Shown here: in pieces, positions 50,098 through 58,360 of the stretch
How positions within the stretch are numbered: the first letter of the stretch is position 1
Layout: every line of letters starts with the position of its first letter
Assembly (NCBI GenBank): GCA_910587335.1
Contig: CAJUMG010000004.1
Span: 5,267 to 69,266 of the forward strand
DNA from: an uncultured Oscillospiraceae bacterium
GTDB lineage: Bacteria; Bacillota; Clostridia; Oscillospirales; Ruminococcaceae
Reading direction: 5' to 3'
DNA: 64,000 bases
Made by a program: the position numbers and the translations under genes
The notes under the pieces: generated by a model
Seen by the model: the letters and a program-made list of their open reading frames with translations, nothing else
Told to the model about the DNA's origin: nothing
The model's database searches: none

Positions 50098-51555
50098 TTA
50101 AAACTGGCTGTGACTTTCCAACAACCGCTGCTTGATCTCCCAAAGCTTCGGCGATAAATCCACATAAAATTTGTGCGGATTTTCAAATCGCTTTACCTCA
50201 TCCCACAAAAGATCCACCTGCTCCTTGCAGTAAGCACGAATCTCCTCTAGGTCCGGCCGGTCATAAATGCATTTTCCCTTTTCAAATACCTGAACCAGGA
50301 TTTTTTTTGCGGTGATATTCGTCAAGGTCTTCTTTTTCCAGGTGGCATCCGGATCAAAGATCGTCACCGGCTTGTCGGTGTCCACCGTTTCATCAAACAA
50401 GGTGACATAATCCGCTACCGCCTCGCCATCGGTTTTATTATAAAAACGGTATATGGTCTTAAAGTCCGGATTGGTAATCTTTTCAACCGTTTCACTGATT
50501 TTGATTTTTGGAATCATCCGCCCGTTTTCTTCTATAGCCGCCAGCTTGTATACACCGCCGAATACCGGATCGGATTTAGAGGTAATCAGATTTTCCCCTA
50601 CGCCAAAGGAGTCGATTTTCGCTCCCTGCTGCAAAAGATCACGAATCAGGTATTCGTCCAGCGAATTGGACGCCACAATCGGGCAGTCCGAGTACCCCGC
50701 TTCATCCAACAGTTTGCGCGCTTTTTTGGACAAATACGCAATATCGCCGCTGTCAATGCGCACCCCTTTGGGCCGTCGTCCCATAGGCGCCAACACTTCA
50801 TCAAACACACGTATCGCATTGGGTATACCGGATTTTAGCACATTGTAGGTGTCAACCAGCAAAACGCAATTGTCCGGATAAAGCTCCGCGTATTTTTTAA
50901 AGGATTCGTATTCGTCACCGAACATCTGCACCCAGCTGTGGGCCATTGTCCCCACTGCCGGAATGTGATAATCCCTGTCCGCAATGGCACAGGCTGTAGC
51001 GTCGCACCCGGCGATGTAAGCAGCTCTGGCGCCTAAAATCGCCGCGTCGTAGCTTTGAGCCCGACGGGAGCCAAATTCCATGATCGACCGCCCTTGGGCC
51101 GCCCGAACGATGCGGTTGGATTTTGTGGCGATCAGCGATTGATGGTTGATGGTCAGCAGAACCATCGTCTCCACCATCTGCGCCTGTACAATCGGCCCTT
51201 TTACAATCAGTACCGGCTCATTGGGGAAAATCGGAGTTCCCTCTGGCACCGCCCAAACATCGCACGCAAAATGAAAATCCGCAAGATAATTTAAAAAATC
51301 CTCGTCAAACATGTTACGACCCCGCAGATATGCAATATCCTCTGGGGTAAAATGCAGATTTTCGAAATAGTCAATCAGTTGCTCCAGTCCGGCACAAATG
51401 GCAAACCCGGCCTGATCGGGTATCTTTCGGAAAAACATGTCGAAAACCGCCGTCTGATTTCCGGCCCCCAGCTTAAAATAACCGTTGGCCATTGTCAGCT
51501 CATAAAAATCCAGCAGCATTGTAAGATTTTTTTCCTGTTTCCAATCATTTTCCAT
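50098..51555 (-). CDS. pncB: Nicotinate phosphoribosyltransferase
   Basis: A 485-residue enzyme that makes nicotinate mononucleotide in NAD salvage. Motifs DFYELTMANGYF, GSRRAQSYDAA and the VRIDSGDIAYLS phosphoribosyl region are typical of the type found in Gram-positives. It stands alone between a promoter and terminator. Salvage of nicotinate suggests dependence on external vitamin, but no de novo NAD genes can be judged from this window. Confidence 0.94.
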   Translation of the reverse strand: MENDWKQEKNLTMLLDFYELTMANGYFKLGAGNQTAVFDMFFRKIPDQAGFAICAGLEQLIDYFENLHFTPEDIAYLRGRNMFDEDFLNYLADFHFACDVWAVPEGTPIFPNEPVLIVKGPIVQAQMVETMVLLTINHQSLIATKSNRIVRAAQGRSIMEFGSRRAQSYDAAILGARAAYIAGCDATACAIADRDYHIPAVGTMAHSWVQMFGDEYESFKKYAELYPDNCVLLVDTYNVLKSGIPNAIRVFDEVLAPMGRRPKGVRIDSGDIAYLSKKARKLLDEAGYSDCPIVASNSLDEYLIRDLLQQGAKIDSFGVGENLITSKSDPVFGGVYKLAAIEENGRMIPKIKISETVEKITNPDFKTIYRFYNKTDGEAVADYVTLFDETVDTDKPVTIFDPDATWKKKTLTNITAKKILVQVFEKGKCIYDRPDLEEIRAYCKEQVDLLWDEVKRFENPHKFYVDLSPKLWEIKQRLLESHSQF

Positions 51556-51615
51556 CGCAATTCACCCATTTCTTTAAAGATTGCCAGCTGATACGGCATA
51601 AAGCTTTCTGTTTGT

Positions 51616-51643
51616 ATTATAGCCCGCCCAGTGGAAAAAGCAA
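51616..51643 (-). promoter_or_regulatory. Promoter of pncB
   Basis: On the minus strand TTGCTT (51638-51643), a 16-base spacer and TATAAT (51616-51621); start near 51609. Confidence 0.65.
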
Positions 51644-51645
51644 GC

Positions 51646-51683
51646 AAAAACGCAGGATTTCTTTTGTAACAAAATCCTGCGTT
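51646..51683 (-). terminator. Intrinsic terminator after the perR-like gene
   Basis: AACGCAGGATTT (51649-51660) pairs exactly with AAATCCTGCGTT (51672-51683); T tail on the minus strand adjoins the pncB -35. Confidence 0.85.
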
Positions 51684-51772
51684 CTGATCCCCTGCGTTTA
51701 ACTACATTTTGTATTTATTCTCTATTTTTATACCAAAAACAATTTCCACCTCATGCATTAAAAAGAAAACCT

Positions 51773-52222
51773 CTAATCATTTGCCGCTTTTTCCTCATCC
51801 CGGCATTTAGGGCAAAGACCGGAAAAGATCACGGTATGCCCTTCAATCTGAAAACCGGTAGCCTGCTGCGCCTGCCAATCCATCTGTTCGTCATACGGCA
51901 AAAAGACGTCCTGTAAATTTCCGCATATCCGGCACCTTACATGGGAATGGGGTTCCATATTTCCGTCAAAGTGGTCCCCTTCCCGGGACTCAATCTTACG
52001 AATCTTTCCCTGTTCCGCCAGAATCCCCAAATTTCGATATACCGTTCCAAGGCTCAGCGAGGGATGCTGCGGCTTTAGCCTTGTGTAGATCCATTCCGCT
52101 GTTGGATGAACCGGATGCTGCATCACCACTTCATAAATTGTCTGCCGTATTTGAGATTGTCTTCGTACAACCAACCGCCTCACCTCTTCGCCTAATGATT
52201 TTTCCAAAAGGATTGGGGACAA
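51773..52222 (-). CDS. perR: Fur-family regulator, PerR-like
   Basis: A 149-residue Fur-family repressor. The winged helix (about 25-85, HPTAEWIYTRLK and SLGTVYRNLGIL) precedes the metal domain with HFDGN, HSHVRCRICG and a C-terminal CPKC, giving the structural Cys4 zinc site and the His/Asp regulatory site of PerR. PerR senses peroxide by Fe-catalysed histidine oxidation; rubrerythrin nearby would be a logical target. The start is uncertain: TTG 52222 lacks a Shine-Dalgarno, and TTG 52174 with GAGGTGAGG before it is an alternative that would shorten the protein to 133 residues. Confidence 0.8.
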   Translation of the reverse strand: MSPILLEKSLGEEVRRLVVRRQSQIRQTIYEVVMQHPVHPTAEWIYTRLKPQHPSLSLGTVYRNLGILAEQGKIRKIESREGDHFDGNMEPHSHVRCRICGNLQDVFLPYDEQMDWQAQQATGFQIEGHTVIFSGLCPKCRDEEKAAND

Positions 52223-52266
52223 CGCAAAAACTCAAACGTCTTCCAACCTCTTAAAATATGACCTTT

Positions 52267-52295
52267 ATTATATCGGAATGGGGGATGATTCGCAA
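52267..52295 (-). promoter_or_regulatory. Promoter of the perR-like gene
   Basis: On the minus strand TTGCGA (52290-52295), a 17-base spacer and a perfect TATAAT (52267-52272). Confidence 0.75.
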
Positions 52296-52300
52296 GTATT

Positions 52301-52846
52301 TTAATTTTGCACCGTTATGGTAATTTCTTCTTCCAATGTTCCCAATTGCTCCAGGGAATCCATATCAAACAGCTCAATTTGACAAATACCTGGATATATG
52401 CCGTCCGCCAACCTTTTTTGCAGCTTCGCTTCTCGAATATGACTGTCCGGCGGAATCATCCCGGAACGATAAACCTCGTCACCGTCGTCCAGTATATAGG
52501 AAATCCTGACAAAATGTTGGTTGCCTCTGTCGCTTTGAAAATAAACGGTCCCTGCTGTGTCACAATCTCGAAAAAAAGGGGATTCGTTCAGACGGTAATG
52601 CAGCCAGCCGTATTCCACCTCTTTCTCCGACGCTTTTCCTTCCAACGGACCGGACCGGCAGTTTTCATCCAGTATTACGTCATAACCAGACCATTTTTCC
52701 TCTAAGCTACCTGCTTGACTGTCTGCTTGACCACCGCTCAGCCAAACCAACAATATACCGATTAAGGCGAACAGCACGATCGCCCCGGCGCTTACCAAAA
52801 GCGTAATCGGACCGGTATGCCTGTGTCCTTTTTTCATTTTCTTCAT
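52301..52846 (-). CDS. Membrane-anchored protein of unknown function
   Basis: A 181-residue protein with a basic start, one membrane segment (about residues 14-37, PITLLVSAGAIVLFALIGILL) and an outside domain of about 140 residues rich in acidic residues. The domain has two cysteines (in DENCRSG and FRDCDTAG) that could form a disulphide, and a predicted beta-sandwich-like alternation ending in EEITITVQN. I recognise no family. It is upstream of perR with only 78 bases between and could be read as the same unit, but a separate perR promoter lies in the gap. Confidence 0.6.
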   Translation of the reverse strand: MKKMKKGHRHTGPITLLVSAGAIVLFALIGILLVWLSGGQADSQAGSLEEKWSGYDVILDENCRSGPLEGKASEKEVEYGWLHYRLNESPFFRDCDTAGTVYFQSDRGNQHFVRISYILDDGDEVYRSGMIPPDSHIREAKLQKRLADGIYPGICQIELFDMDSLEQLGTLEEEITITVQN

Positions 52847-53022
52847 CCTTACATGCGGATTCCCCGTTTTTCCATAAACAAAGGATCTTGTATCCGCTTG
52901 ATTTTTTGTGAGGCAATCTTTCCCCAGTCCATATTATAATGTCGAAAACGAAAAAGCGCAACTGTAGGCAGATTCTTTTTTCTGTGTTAAAATAAGGAAA
53001 ACACTTTAAAGGGGACCCTGCT

Positions 53023-54756
53023 ATGAACGCCCTGTTATTGGCCTTGAATGCCAAGTACATTCATTCGAATATCGCCGTCCGTTACCTGCAAAAATTCGCG
53101 GCGCCTGATCTGTCCTATCCGCCGCAGATTTTAGAATTGACCATCAACAATCGTCTAGATTTTGTTCTGGATGAAATTTTTCGCCGCTCTCCGGATATTC
53201 TTCTGTTCTCCACCTACATCTGGAATGTGACAATGGTCCGCAGTCTCGCGGCAGAGTACCGAAAACTTCGTCCAGATGCCATCATCGGCGCCGGAGGGCC
53301 AGAGGTCACCTATGAATCCGAAAGCTTTCTGCAGCAAAATCCGGCTTTTGATCTGGTGATCCGCGGAGAAGGAGAAGAAACGGTTCGTCAGCTGCTGACT
53401 GCGGTGGAGACAGGGACAAGCTGGACCCAGCTTCCCGGTCTGACCGTGCGGGATGGCGGCGATATCCGTTCTAATCCGCCGCAGAAGCCTCTCGATCTGG
53501 GAGCGCTTCCCTTCCCATATGCACCGGATTTTTCCGATGCGCCGGAACAGATCAAATACTATGAATCCTCCCGCGGCTGCCCTTTCCACTGTCAGTATTG
53601 TCTATCCTCTGTGGAAAAGGGGGTGCGTACCGTGCCATTGGACAAGGTCTTTGCCGATCTAAAGCTTTTTTTGAACGCCAGCGTCCGTCAGGTTAAATTT
53701 GTCGACCGCACTTTTAATTGCGACAGTCACCGTGCCCTGAAAATCTGGCGCTTTCTGCGGGACCATGATAACGGCGTTACCAATTTTCATTTTGAGATTA
53801 CCGCCGAGCTGCTGAATCGTGAAACGTTGGATTTTTTGCGGACCGTCCGCCCAGAACAGTTTCAATTTGAAATCGGCGTTCAGTCTACCAATCCCCAGAC
53901 GTTGGCAGCCATCCACCGGCAGAACGACTGGCCCCGTCTGCGCGCCATCGTGGAAGAAATCCGCTCCTTTGGCAATATCCACCAGCATTTGGATCTCATC
54001 GCCGGCCTGCCGCATGAGGACTGCGACTCCTTTCACCGATCCTTTAATGCTGTTTACTCTTTAATGCCGCAGCAGCTCCAGCTGGGATTTTTAAAAATTT
54101 TAAAAGGTTCCGGCCTTTTTTACGATCAGCAAAAATATGGCCTAATCTGCCGGGACTACCCTCCGTTCGAGGTGCTGACCACCCCTGACCTGCCCTACCG
54201 TGACACGCTGCTTTTAAAGGCGGTGGAAGAGATGGTGGAGCTGTTTTATAACAGCGGGCGTTTTTTTCATGCTCTTCGCTGGCTCTTCTCCCAAATAGAT
54301 GATCCCTTTTCCTTTTATCAGGCGCTGGGGAACTGCTACCAAGCGGAAAAACGTCACTACGCCAGTCAGTCGCTGGATCAAAACTATGCGTTCTTCTACC
54401 AATTCTGTGCGGCCCTTCCAGCGGTTGAGGAAAAGAAATTGGCCCAATACCTTAAGCTGGATTACTGCCTGCACCAGCGCCCGAAACGGCATCCCGGCTG
54501 GTTCCCCGGGCCGGATGCCGCCTCTCTGCGTCAGCGCTGCCTGCTGTTTTTGGAACAGACAAAAAACCGCGAGGCCTTCCTTCCCGCCTACCAGGAAACC
54601 GATCCGAAGCATTTATATAAGCTGGTCCATTTTGAGCCCTTCTCCTTCGACGTGCTCACCGGTCAGGACTGCCCGGTCGTTTTGCTGTTTGATTACCGGC
54701 ACCGCGACCTTTTGGGAAACGCCCGCGTTTCACCTGTCCTTCTGCCGGAAGCGTGA
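53023..54756 (+). CDS. B12-binding radical SAM protein (DUF4080)
   Basis: A 577-residue protein. The N-terminal ~150 residues are a B12-binding-type Rossmann domain (NALLLALNAKYIHSNIAVRYL). The radical SAM core follows, with SSRGCPFHCQYCLSS carrying the Cys-x3-Cys-x2-Cys cluster near residue 187, then GVQSTNPQTLAAIHR and HLDLIAGLPHED. The C-terminal third is DUF4080. The reaction is unknown. It is common in gut Clostridia as a single gene, and here it has a possible extended -10 (TGTTAAAAT ending at 52993) and a terminator. Confidence 0.88.
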   Translation: MNALLLALNAKYIHSNIAVRYLQKFAAPDLSYPPQILELTINNRLDFVLDEIFRRSPDILLFSTYIWNVTMVRSLAAEYRKLRPDAIIGAGGPEVTYESESFLQQNPAFDLVIRGEGEETVRQLLTAVETGTSWTQLPGLTVRDGGDIRSNPPQKPLDLGALPFPYAPDFSDAPEQIKYYESSRGCPFHCQYCLSSVEKGVRTVPLDKVFADLKLFLNASVRQVKFVDRTFNCDSHRALKIWRFLRDHDNGVTNFHFEITAELLNRETLDFLRTVRPEQFQFEIGVQSTNPQTLAAIHRQNDWPRLRAIVEEIRSFGNIHQHLDLIAGLPHEDCDSFHRSFNAVYSLMPQQLQLGFLKILKGSGLFYDQQKYGLICRDYPPFEVLTTPDLPYRDTLLLKAVEEMVELFYNSGRFFHALRWLFSQIDDPFSFYQALGNCYQAEKRHYASQSLDQNYAFFYQFCAALPAVEEKKLAQYLKLDYCLHQRPKRHPGWFPGPDAASLRQRCLLFLEQTKNREAFLPAYQETDPKHLYKLVHFEPFSFDVLTGQDCPVVLLFDYRHRDLLGNARVSPVLLPEA

Positions 54757-54775
54757 TTGATCCGCTTCCTCAAAT

Positions 54776-54804
54776 GAAAAAGGACGCACAAGGCGTCCTT
54801 TTTC
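54776..54804. terminator. Bidirectional terminator between radical SAM gene and rbr
   Basis: GAAAAAGGACGC (54776-54787) pairs exactly with GCGTCCTTTTTC (54793-54804) around ACAAG. Confidence 0.9.
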
Positions 54805-54811
54805 TTTCGAC

Positions 54812-55348
54812 TTAATAATTTTTCGCTAAAATCTGAAAATAGGCTTGCGGATGGGCACAAACCGGACAAGCCTCCGGTGCTTGGCTGCCCACGTGAATAT
54901 GGCCGCAGTTGCGGCAGATCCAGACAATCTGACCCTCTTTGCAGAAGACCTTGTTCTCCTCAACATTTTTCAAAAGCTCCAGGTATCTGGCTTCATGCTC
55001 TTTTTCAATCGCGCCAACCATCTCGAACAGCTTGGCAATATGATCGAAACCCTCTTCTCTGGCCTCTTTGGCAAAGGCCTTGTACATGTCGGTCCATTCG
55101 TAGTTCTCTCCGGCAGCGGCATCCTTTAGATTCTCCGCAGTGGTGCCGATCCCGTCATGCAAAAGCTTGAACCAAATTTTCGCGTGCTCCTTCTCATTGT
55201 CAGCCGTCTCTAAAAACAGCGCGGCGATCTGTTCATACCCTTCTTTTTTCGCTTTCGAAGCGTAGTATGTATATTTGTTTCTCGCCTGGGATTCACCGGC
55301 AAACGCCGCCTGCAAATTTGCTTCTGTTTTTGTTCCCTTTAAATTCAT
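54812..55348 (-). CDS. rbr: Rubrerythrin
   Basis: A 178-residue non-haem iron protein that reduces hydrogen peroxide in anaerobes. The four-helix bundle supplies the diiron ligands in ENKEHAK-type and EKEHE motifs (ETADNEKEHAKIW and GAIEKEHEARY). The C-terminal rubredoxin domain has CRNCGHIH and CPVC. ATG 55348 follows AAGGGTGG with 6-base spacing; a GTG at 55357 is inside that site. A strong promoter lies at 55389-55417. Consistent with a strict anaerobe. Confidence 0.94.
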   Translation of the reverse strand: MNLKGTKTEANLQAAFAGESQARNKYTYYASKAKKEGYEQIAALFLETADNEKEHAKIWFKLLHDGIGTTAENLKDAAAGENYEWTDMYKAFAKEAREEGFDHIAKLFEMVGAIEKEHEARYLELLKNVEENKVFCKEGQIVWICRNCGHIHVGSQAPEACPVCAHPQAYFQILAKNY

Positions 55349-55388
55349 TGGATCCACCCTTTCTTTTATTCGGAATGATTCTTAATTT

Positions 55389-55417
55389 TTTATACCACAC
55401 TTTCCTCTTTTTGTCAA
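55389..55417 (-). promoter_or_regulatory. Promoter of rubrerythrin
   Basis: On the minus strand TTGACA (55412-55417), a 17-base spacer and TATAAA (55389-55394). No clear PerR box is seen overlapping it. Confidence 0.8.
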
Positions 55418-55490
55418 TCGTCAAAAGCGGCTTTAGAAAAAACAAACAAATTGACCAGAATTTCTTTCGTTCTTTTCTCCTGGTTACCCA

Positions 55491-55519
55491 TTGTGCTTTA
55501 AAAAGGTTTATACTATACT
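55491..55519 (+). promoter_or_regulatory. Promoter of the coaX operon
   Basis: TTGTGC (55491-55496), a 17-base spacer and TATACT (55514-55519), 30 bases before the coaX start, which has AAAGGAGG upstream. Confidence 0.65.
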
Positions 55520-55548
55520 AAAAAAGGATAAAAGGAGGATTTGCTTTT

Positions 55549-56319
55549 ATGATTTTGACGATTGATATCGGCAACTCGAACATTACAATTGGCGCGTATC
55601 GGGGGGACTCTCTGCTGTTTTTAAGCCGAATGGGTACCGATCGGACCAAAATGCCGGACGAGTATGCTATCGCCATTCATTCCCTGTTGCACCTGTATGG
55701 TTATCAGGGCGACGATTTGGAAGGGGCAATCATTTCTTCGGTGGTTCCTCCTCTGTCTGCTTCTTTAAAACAAGCGGTCTCCCGTATTAAGCCGGTGCGA
55801 ATTCTAACGGTGGGGCCTGGAATCAAAACCGGCCTGCATATCGCTATCGACGATCCGGCGCAGACCGGTGCGGACCTTGTCTGCGTGTCGGTGGCAGCTC
55901 TGGAAAAATACCCCCTCCCCTCCATCGTAATCGATATGGGTACGGCTACCACCATTTCCGCGATGGATCGGGACGGAAAACTGGTTGGCGGCTCTATCCT
56001 TCCGGGGGTGCGCATTTCGCTGGAGGCTTTGAGCAGCAGAACCGCGCAACTTCCCCAAATTGAGCTGTCCACCCCTCCGAAAAAGGTCATCGGCACCAAT
56101 ACAATTGACTGTATGAAATCCGGTATCCTCTATGGAACCGCCAGCATGTTGGATGGCATGATCGACCGTTACCGCGAACAGCTTGGCGAGGATCTGACCG
56201 TTATCGCCACCGGCGGTTTGGCCGGTTCTATTGCCGTGTTGTGCCGCAACCAAATTATTTTAGACGAAAATCTGGTTTTGGAAGGACTCCGTATCCTCTT
56301 TCAAAAAAATACCAAATAA
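55549..56319 (+). CDS. coaX: Type III pantothenate kinase
   Basis: A 256-residue ASKHA-fold kinase that phosphorylates pantothenate, the first step of coenzyme A synthesis. DIGNSNITIG, DRTKMPDEY, TGADLVC and VIDMGTATTISA are the family motifs. Type III enzymes need a monovalent cation and are not feedback inhibited by CoA. It is followed by an ECF S-component gene about 90 bases later, suggesting coupling of pantothenate uptake to its phosphorylation. Confidence 0.95.
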   Translation: MILTIDIGNSNITIGAYRGDSLLFLSRMGTDRTKMPDEYAIAIHSLLHLYGYQGDDLEGAIISSVVPPLSASLKQAVSRIKPVRILTVGPGIKTGLHIAIDDPAQTGADLVCVSVAALEKYPLPSIVIDMGTATTISAMDRDGKLVGGSILPGVRISLEALSSRTAQLPQIELSTPPKKVIGTNTIDCMKSGILYGTASMLDGMIDRYREQLGEDLTVIATGGLAGSIAVLCRNQIILDENLVLEGLRILFQKNTK

Positions 56320-56410
56320 CTTTTCCTTTTGGCTTTTGCGGCCACTTTGGCCGTTGGCAAATAAATATGCGCTGTATCGGATCACCGAACAGCAGCAAGG
56401 AGGATTTTTT

Positions 56411-57016
56411 ATGACAAAAGCAACCCAAAAGACCCGAAGATTGGTACAGATGGCAATTCTAATCGCCATTATGCTCGTCTTGGCCTTTACGCCTCTCGGG
56501 TACTTAAAAGTTGGCGCGATCGAAATCACCTTTATGACCATTCCTGTGGTCATCGGCGCAATTTTATTGGGTCCGGCGGCAGGCGCGTTTCTTGGCGGCG
56601 TGTTTGGCCTGACCAGTTTTATCCAATGTTTTGGTATGAGCGCTTTTGGCGCTGCACTGCTGGGCATCAACCCGTTTTTGACCTTTTTGGTCTGCATGGT
56701 CCCCCGTATTCTGATGGGATATCTGGCAGGCGTTATCTTCCGGGTGATTTACCGGCACGACAAGACAAAGATTCTCTCTTTTGCCGCTTCTTCTTTGTCC
56801 GGCGCACTGTTGAATACAATTCTTTTTGTCGGGATGCTGATGCTTTCCTTTGGCTCCAGTGAATATATGATGACGATGCGTGGCGGATTGGGCCTGCTGG
56901 CTTTCCTGGCTGCTTTCGTGGGCGTAAATGGCTTGGTGGAAGCGATTGTAGCTTTTGTCCTGGGTACCGCAATCAGTAAAGCCCTGGTGCAGTTTCTACC
57001 AAAGGCCGAGGCGTAG
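56411..57016 (+). CDS. ECF transporter S component, probably pantothenate (PanT-like)
   Basis: A 201-residue membrane protein with six hydrophobic segments, the size of ECF substrate-binding (S) subunits. MAILIAIMLVLAFTPLGYLKVGAIEITFMTIPV (seen as adjoining parts) and the alanine-rich motif in helix 1 are typical of the group that joins the shared EcfAAT module. The specificity is inferred: adjacency to coaX points to pantothenate (PanT). ATG 56411 has AAGGAGGA upstream; the frame continues to 56336 without a signal. The ecfA and ecfT genes are elsewhere. Confidence 0.75.
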   Translation: MTKATQKTRRLVQMAILIAIMLVLAFTPLGYLKVGAIEITFMTIPVVIGAILLGPAAGAFLGGVFGLTSFIQCFGMSAFGAALLGINPFLTFLVCMVPRILMGYLAGVIFRVIYRHDKTKILSFAASSLSGALLNTILFVGMLMLSFGSSEYMMTMRGGLGLLAFLAAFVGVNGLVEAIVAFVLGTAISKALVQFLPKAEA

Positions 57017-57057
57017 ATCTTTTTTGTTTCTTCTTTAACTAGAATGGGAGGAAGTTT

Positions 57058-57585
57058 ATGGAAATCCTGTTTGAAAACCGCTATACCGTCAATCGGAAAA
57101 TGCTTCTTTCCTTCGCCCGGGGAGCCAGCTTTTCCCAGCGACTTTTCTTTCGCTTTTCTATTGTGGGAATGGTGATCTGCCTTTTGGCAATCGCCTACTG
57201 TCTGATTTTTCTCCCTGGCGACTGGAATTCGATGGTTTCCCCTGCTGTTTCCTTTCTTCTCTGCGCCATGCTGTTCTTTTTCCCGAATCTGACCGCCCAA
57301 GTCCTGTATCGCAATACTTTAAGATTGCATGGCGGCTCCATTCCCGAAACGGTTGTTCAGTTTGGGGATCAAATTTCTATGACTGAAGGGACCCTGTCTG
57401 TCTCTTTCCAGTACCGGCAGGTTACAAAAATCCGGGAAACAAATCGCTTGTTTGTGCTGATGTTAGGGAAGGACAACGGCATTATTTTGGATAAAGACGG
57501 ATTTTCTATCGGGGATTTTCGTACATTCTATTCCTTTATTCTGGAAAAATGTCCAAATATAGCGAAAAAATCGCATAAAAAATAG
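57058..57585 (+). CDS. YcxB-like membrane protein
   Basis: A 175-residue protein with two adjacent membrane segments (about residues 34-52 and 60-80) and a C-terminal cytosolic domain (FQYRQVTKIRET, MLGKDNGIILDKDGF) resembling the YcxB-like domain. Function unknown. GGGAGG lies 7 bases before the ATG. It trails the ECF gene by 41 bases and is probably the last gene of the coaX transcript, since a terminator overlaps its stop codon. Confidence 0.6.
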   Translation: MEILFENRYTVNRKMLLSFARGASFSQRLFFRFSIVGMVICLLAIAYCLIFLPGDWNSMVSPAVSFLLCAMLFFFPNLTAQVLYRNTLRLHGGSIPETVVQFGDQISMTEGTLSVSFQYRQVTKIRETNRLFVLMLGKDNGIILDKDGFSIGDFRTFYSFILEKCPNIAKKSHKK

Positions 57586-57614
57586 CCGCTCTTGCGGCTG
57601 TATTTTACGATGCG
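57572..57614 (+). terminator. Terminator overlapping the YcxB-like stop
   Basis: AATAGCCGC (57581-57589), TCTT loop, GCGGCTGTATT, extended by CGCAT (57572-57576) with ATGCG (57610-57614), then CCTTTCTTCTTT. Left arm 57574-57589 is identical to the arm at 17470-17485. Confidence 0.75.
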
Positions 57615-57658
57615 TCCTTTCTTCTTTAGAAATGATAGGTCGATTTTTTCATGATGAT

Positions 57659-57695
57659 AAAAAAGAACAGCGTCTTATGGGCGCTGTTCTTTTTT
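57659..57695 (-). terminator. Intrinsic terminator after the PepE-like gene
   Basis: AAAAAAGAACAGCG-type arm (57659-57672) pairs with CGCTGTTCTTTTTT (57682-57695); the poly-T tail works on both strands. Confidence 0.88.
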
Positions 57696-57713
57696 ATACA
57701 AGGCTTTTCCTTT

Positions 57714-58349
57714 TTATGGATTCAGCTGCCGGTATGGACCAAAAAAAGTCCGCTTTCCTTGCGACTCTACAATAAAGGACCCATCGTACAGCCCGTAAAA
57801 ATCACGGGTGGCATACCGCATCGCCTCCTGAATATCCGGCATACGCGTTCTCTCCGCATCGGCAAAATGCGGCTCAATGGAAAAATCCACCAGACCGATT
57901 CCCTCATATTGGCACATCTGGTCAATACCATCGTCTGGATCTCTTGCAAGAAGCACCTGTTTTGCCATATTGATAGAACCAGCGCTCGTGCCAACGGTAA
58001 CCCCGTCCCTCTTTTGCAGGGCATCTATCAGCCCATATTCCTTAATATGGCGAATCTGTGTCAGAGTTGGCCCGCCGGACAGCCATACTATATCGGCCTC
58101 TTTTAGTAAAGAGACTGCCTCTTTTGGAGAAACCGAAAAGTCCACCAGCGCGCTTTGGGAAAAGTAAATTCCGCCTTTCCCAAAATCTTGCAAATACTTT
58201 GCAAGATACCTTGCAGATTTTTCATGAGCGGAAAAGTCAGAAGCAACCATAACAAACCTTCCCGCCTTGGGCAGATACTGACACAACTGGACGAAAAAAT
58301 CCGCCGTAAACCCGTCAGGAAAGCCGCTGGTAACAAACAAAGTCTTCAA
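57714..58349 (-). CDS. Peptidase E-like (S51 family) protein
   Basis: A 211-residue protein of the S51/dipeptidase E family with a class I glutamine amidotransferase-like fold. GGPTLTQI and GTSAGSINMAKQ (nucleophile serine) match the family, and EGIGLVDFSIEPHFADA carries the later His. PepE hydrolyses Asp-X dipeptides; clostridial relatives are usually unassigned. Start at TTG 58349 with GGGGGG upstream and 11 bases after the yitT stop, so it is the last gene of that operon. The frame to 58388 overlaps yitT and is rejected. Confidence 0.82.
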   Translation of the reverse strand: MKTLFVTSGFPDGFTADFFVQLCQYLPKAGRFVMVASDFSAHEKSARYLAKYLQDFGKGGIYFSQSALVDFSVSPKEAVSLLKEADIVWLSGGPTLTQIRHIKEYGLIDALQKRDGVTVGTSAGSINMAKQVLLARDPDDGIDQMCQYEGIGLVDFSIEPHFADAERTRMPDIQEAMRYATRDFYGLYDGSFIVESQGKRTFFGPYRQLNP

Positions 58350-58360
58350 TCTGTTCCCCC

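Noticed and set aside
55381..55430. A PerR box over the rubrerythrin promoter
   Set aside because: No TTATAAT-type palindrome is visible; only an ordinary promoter is supported.
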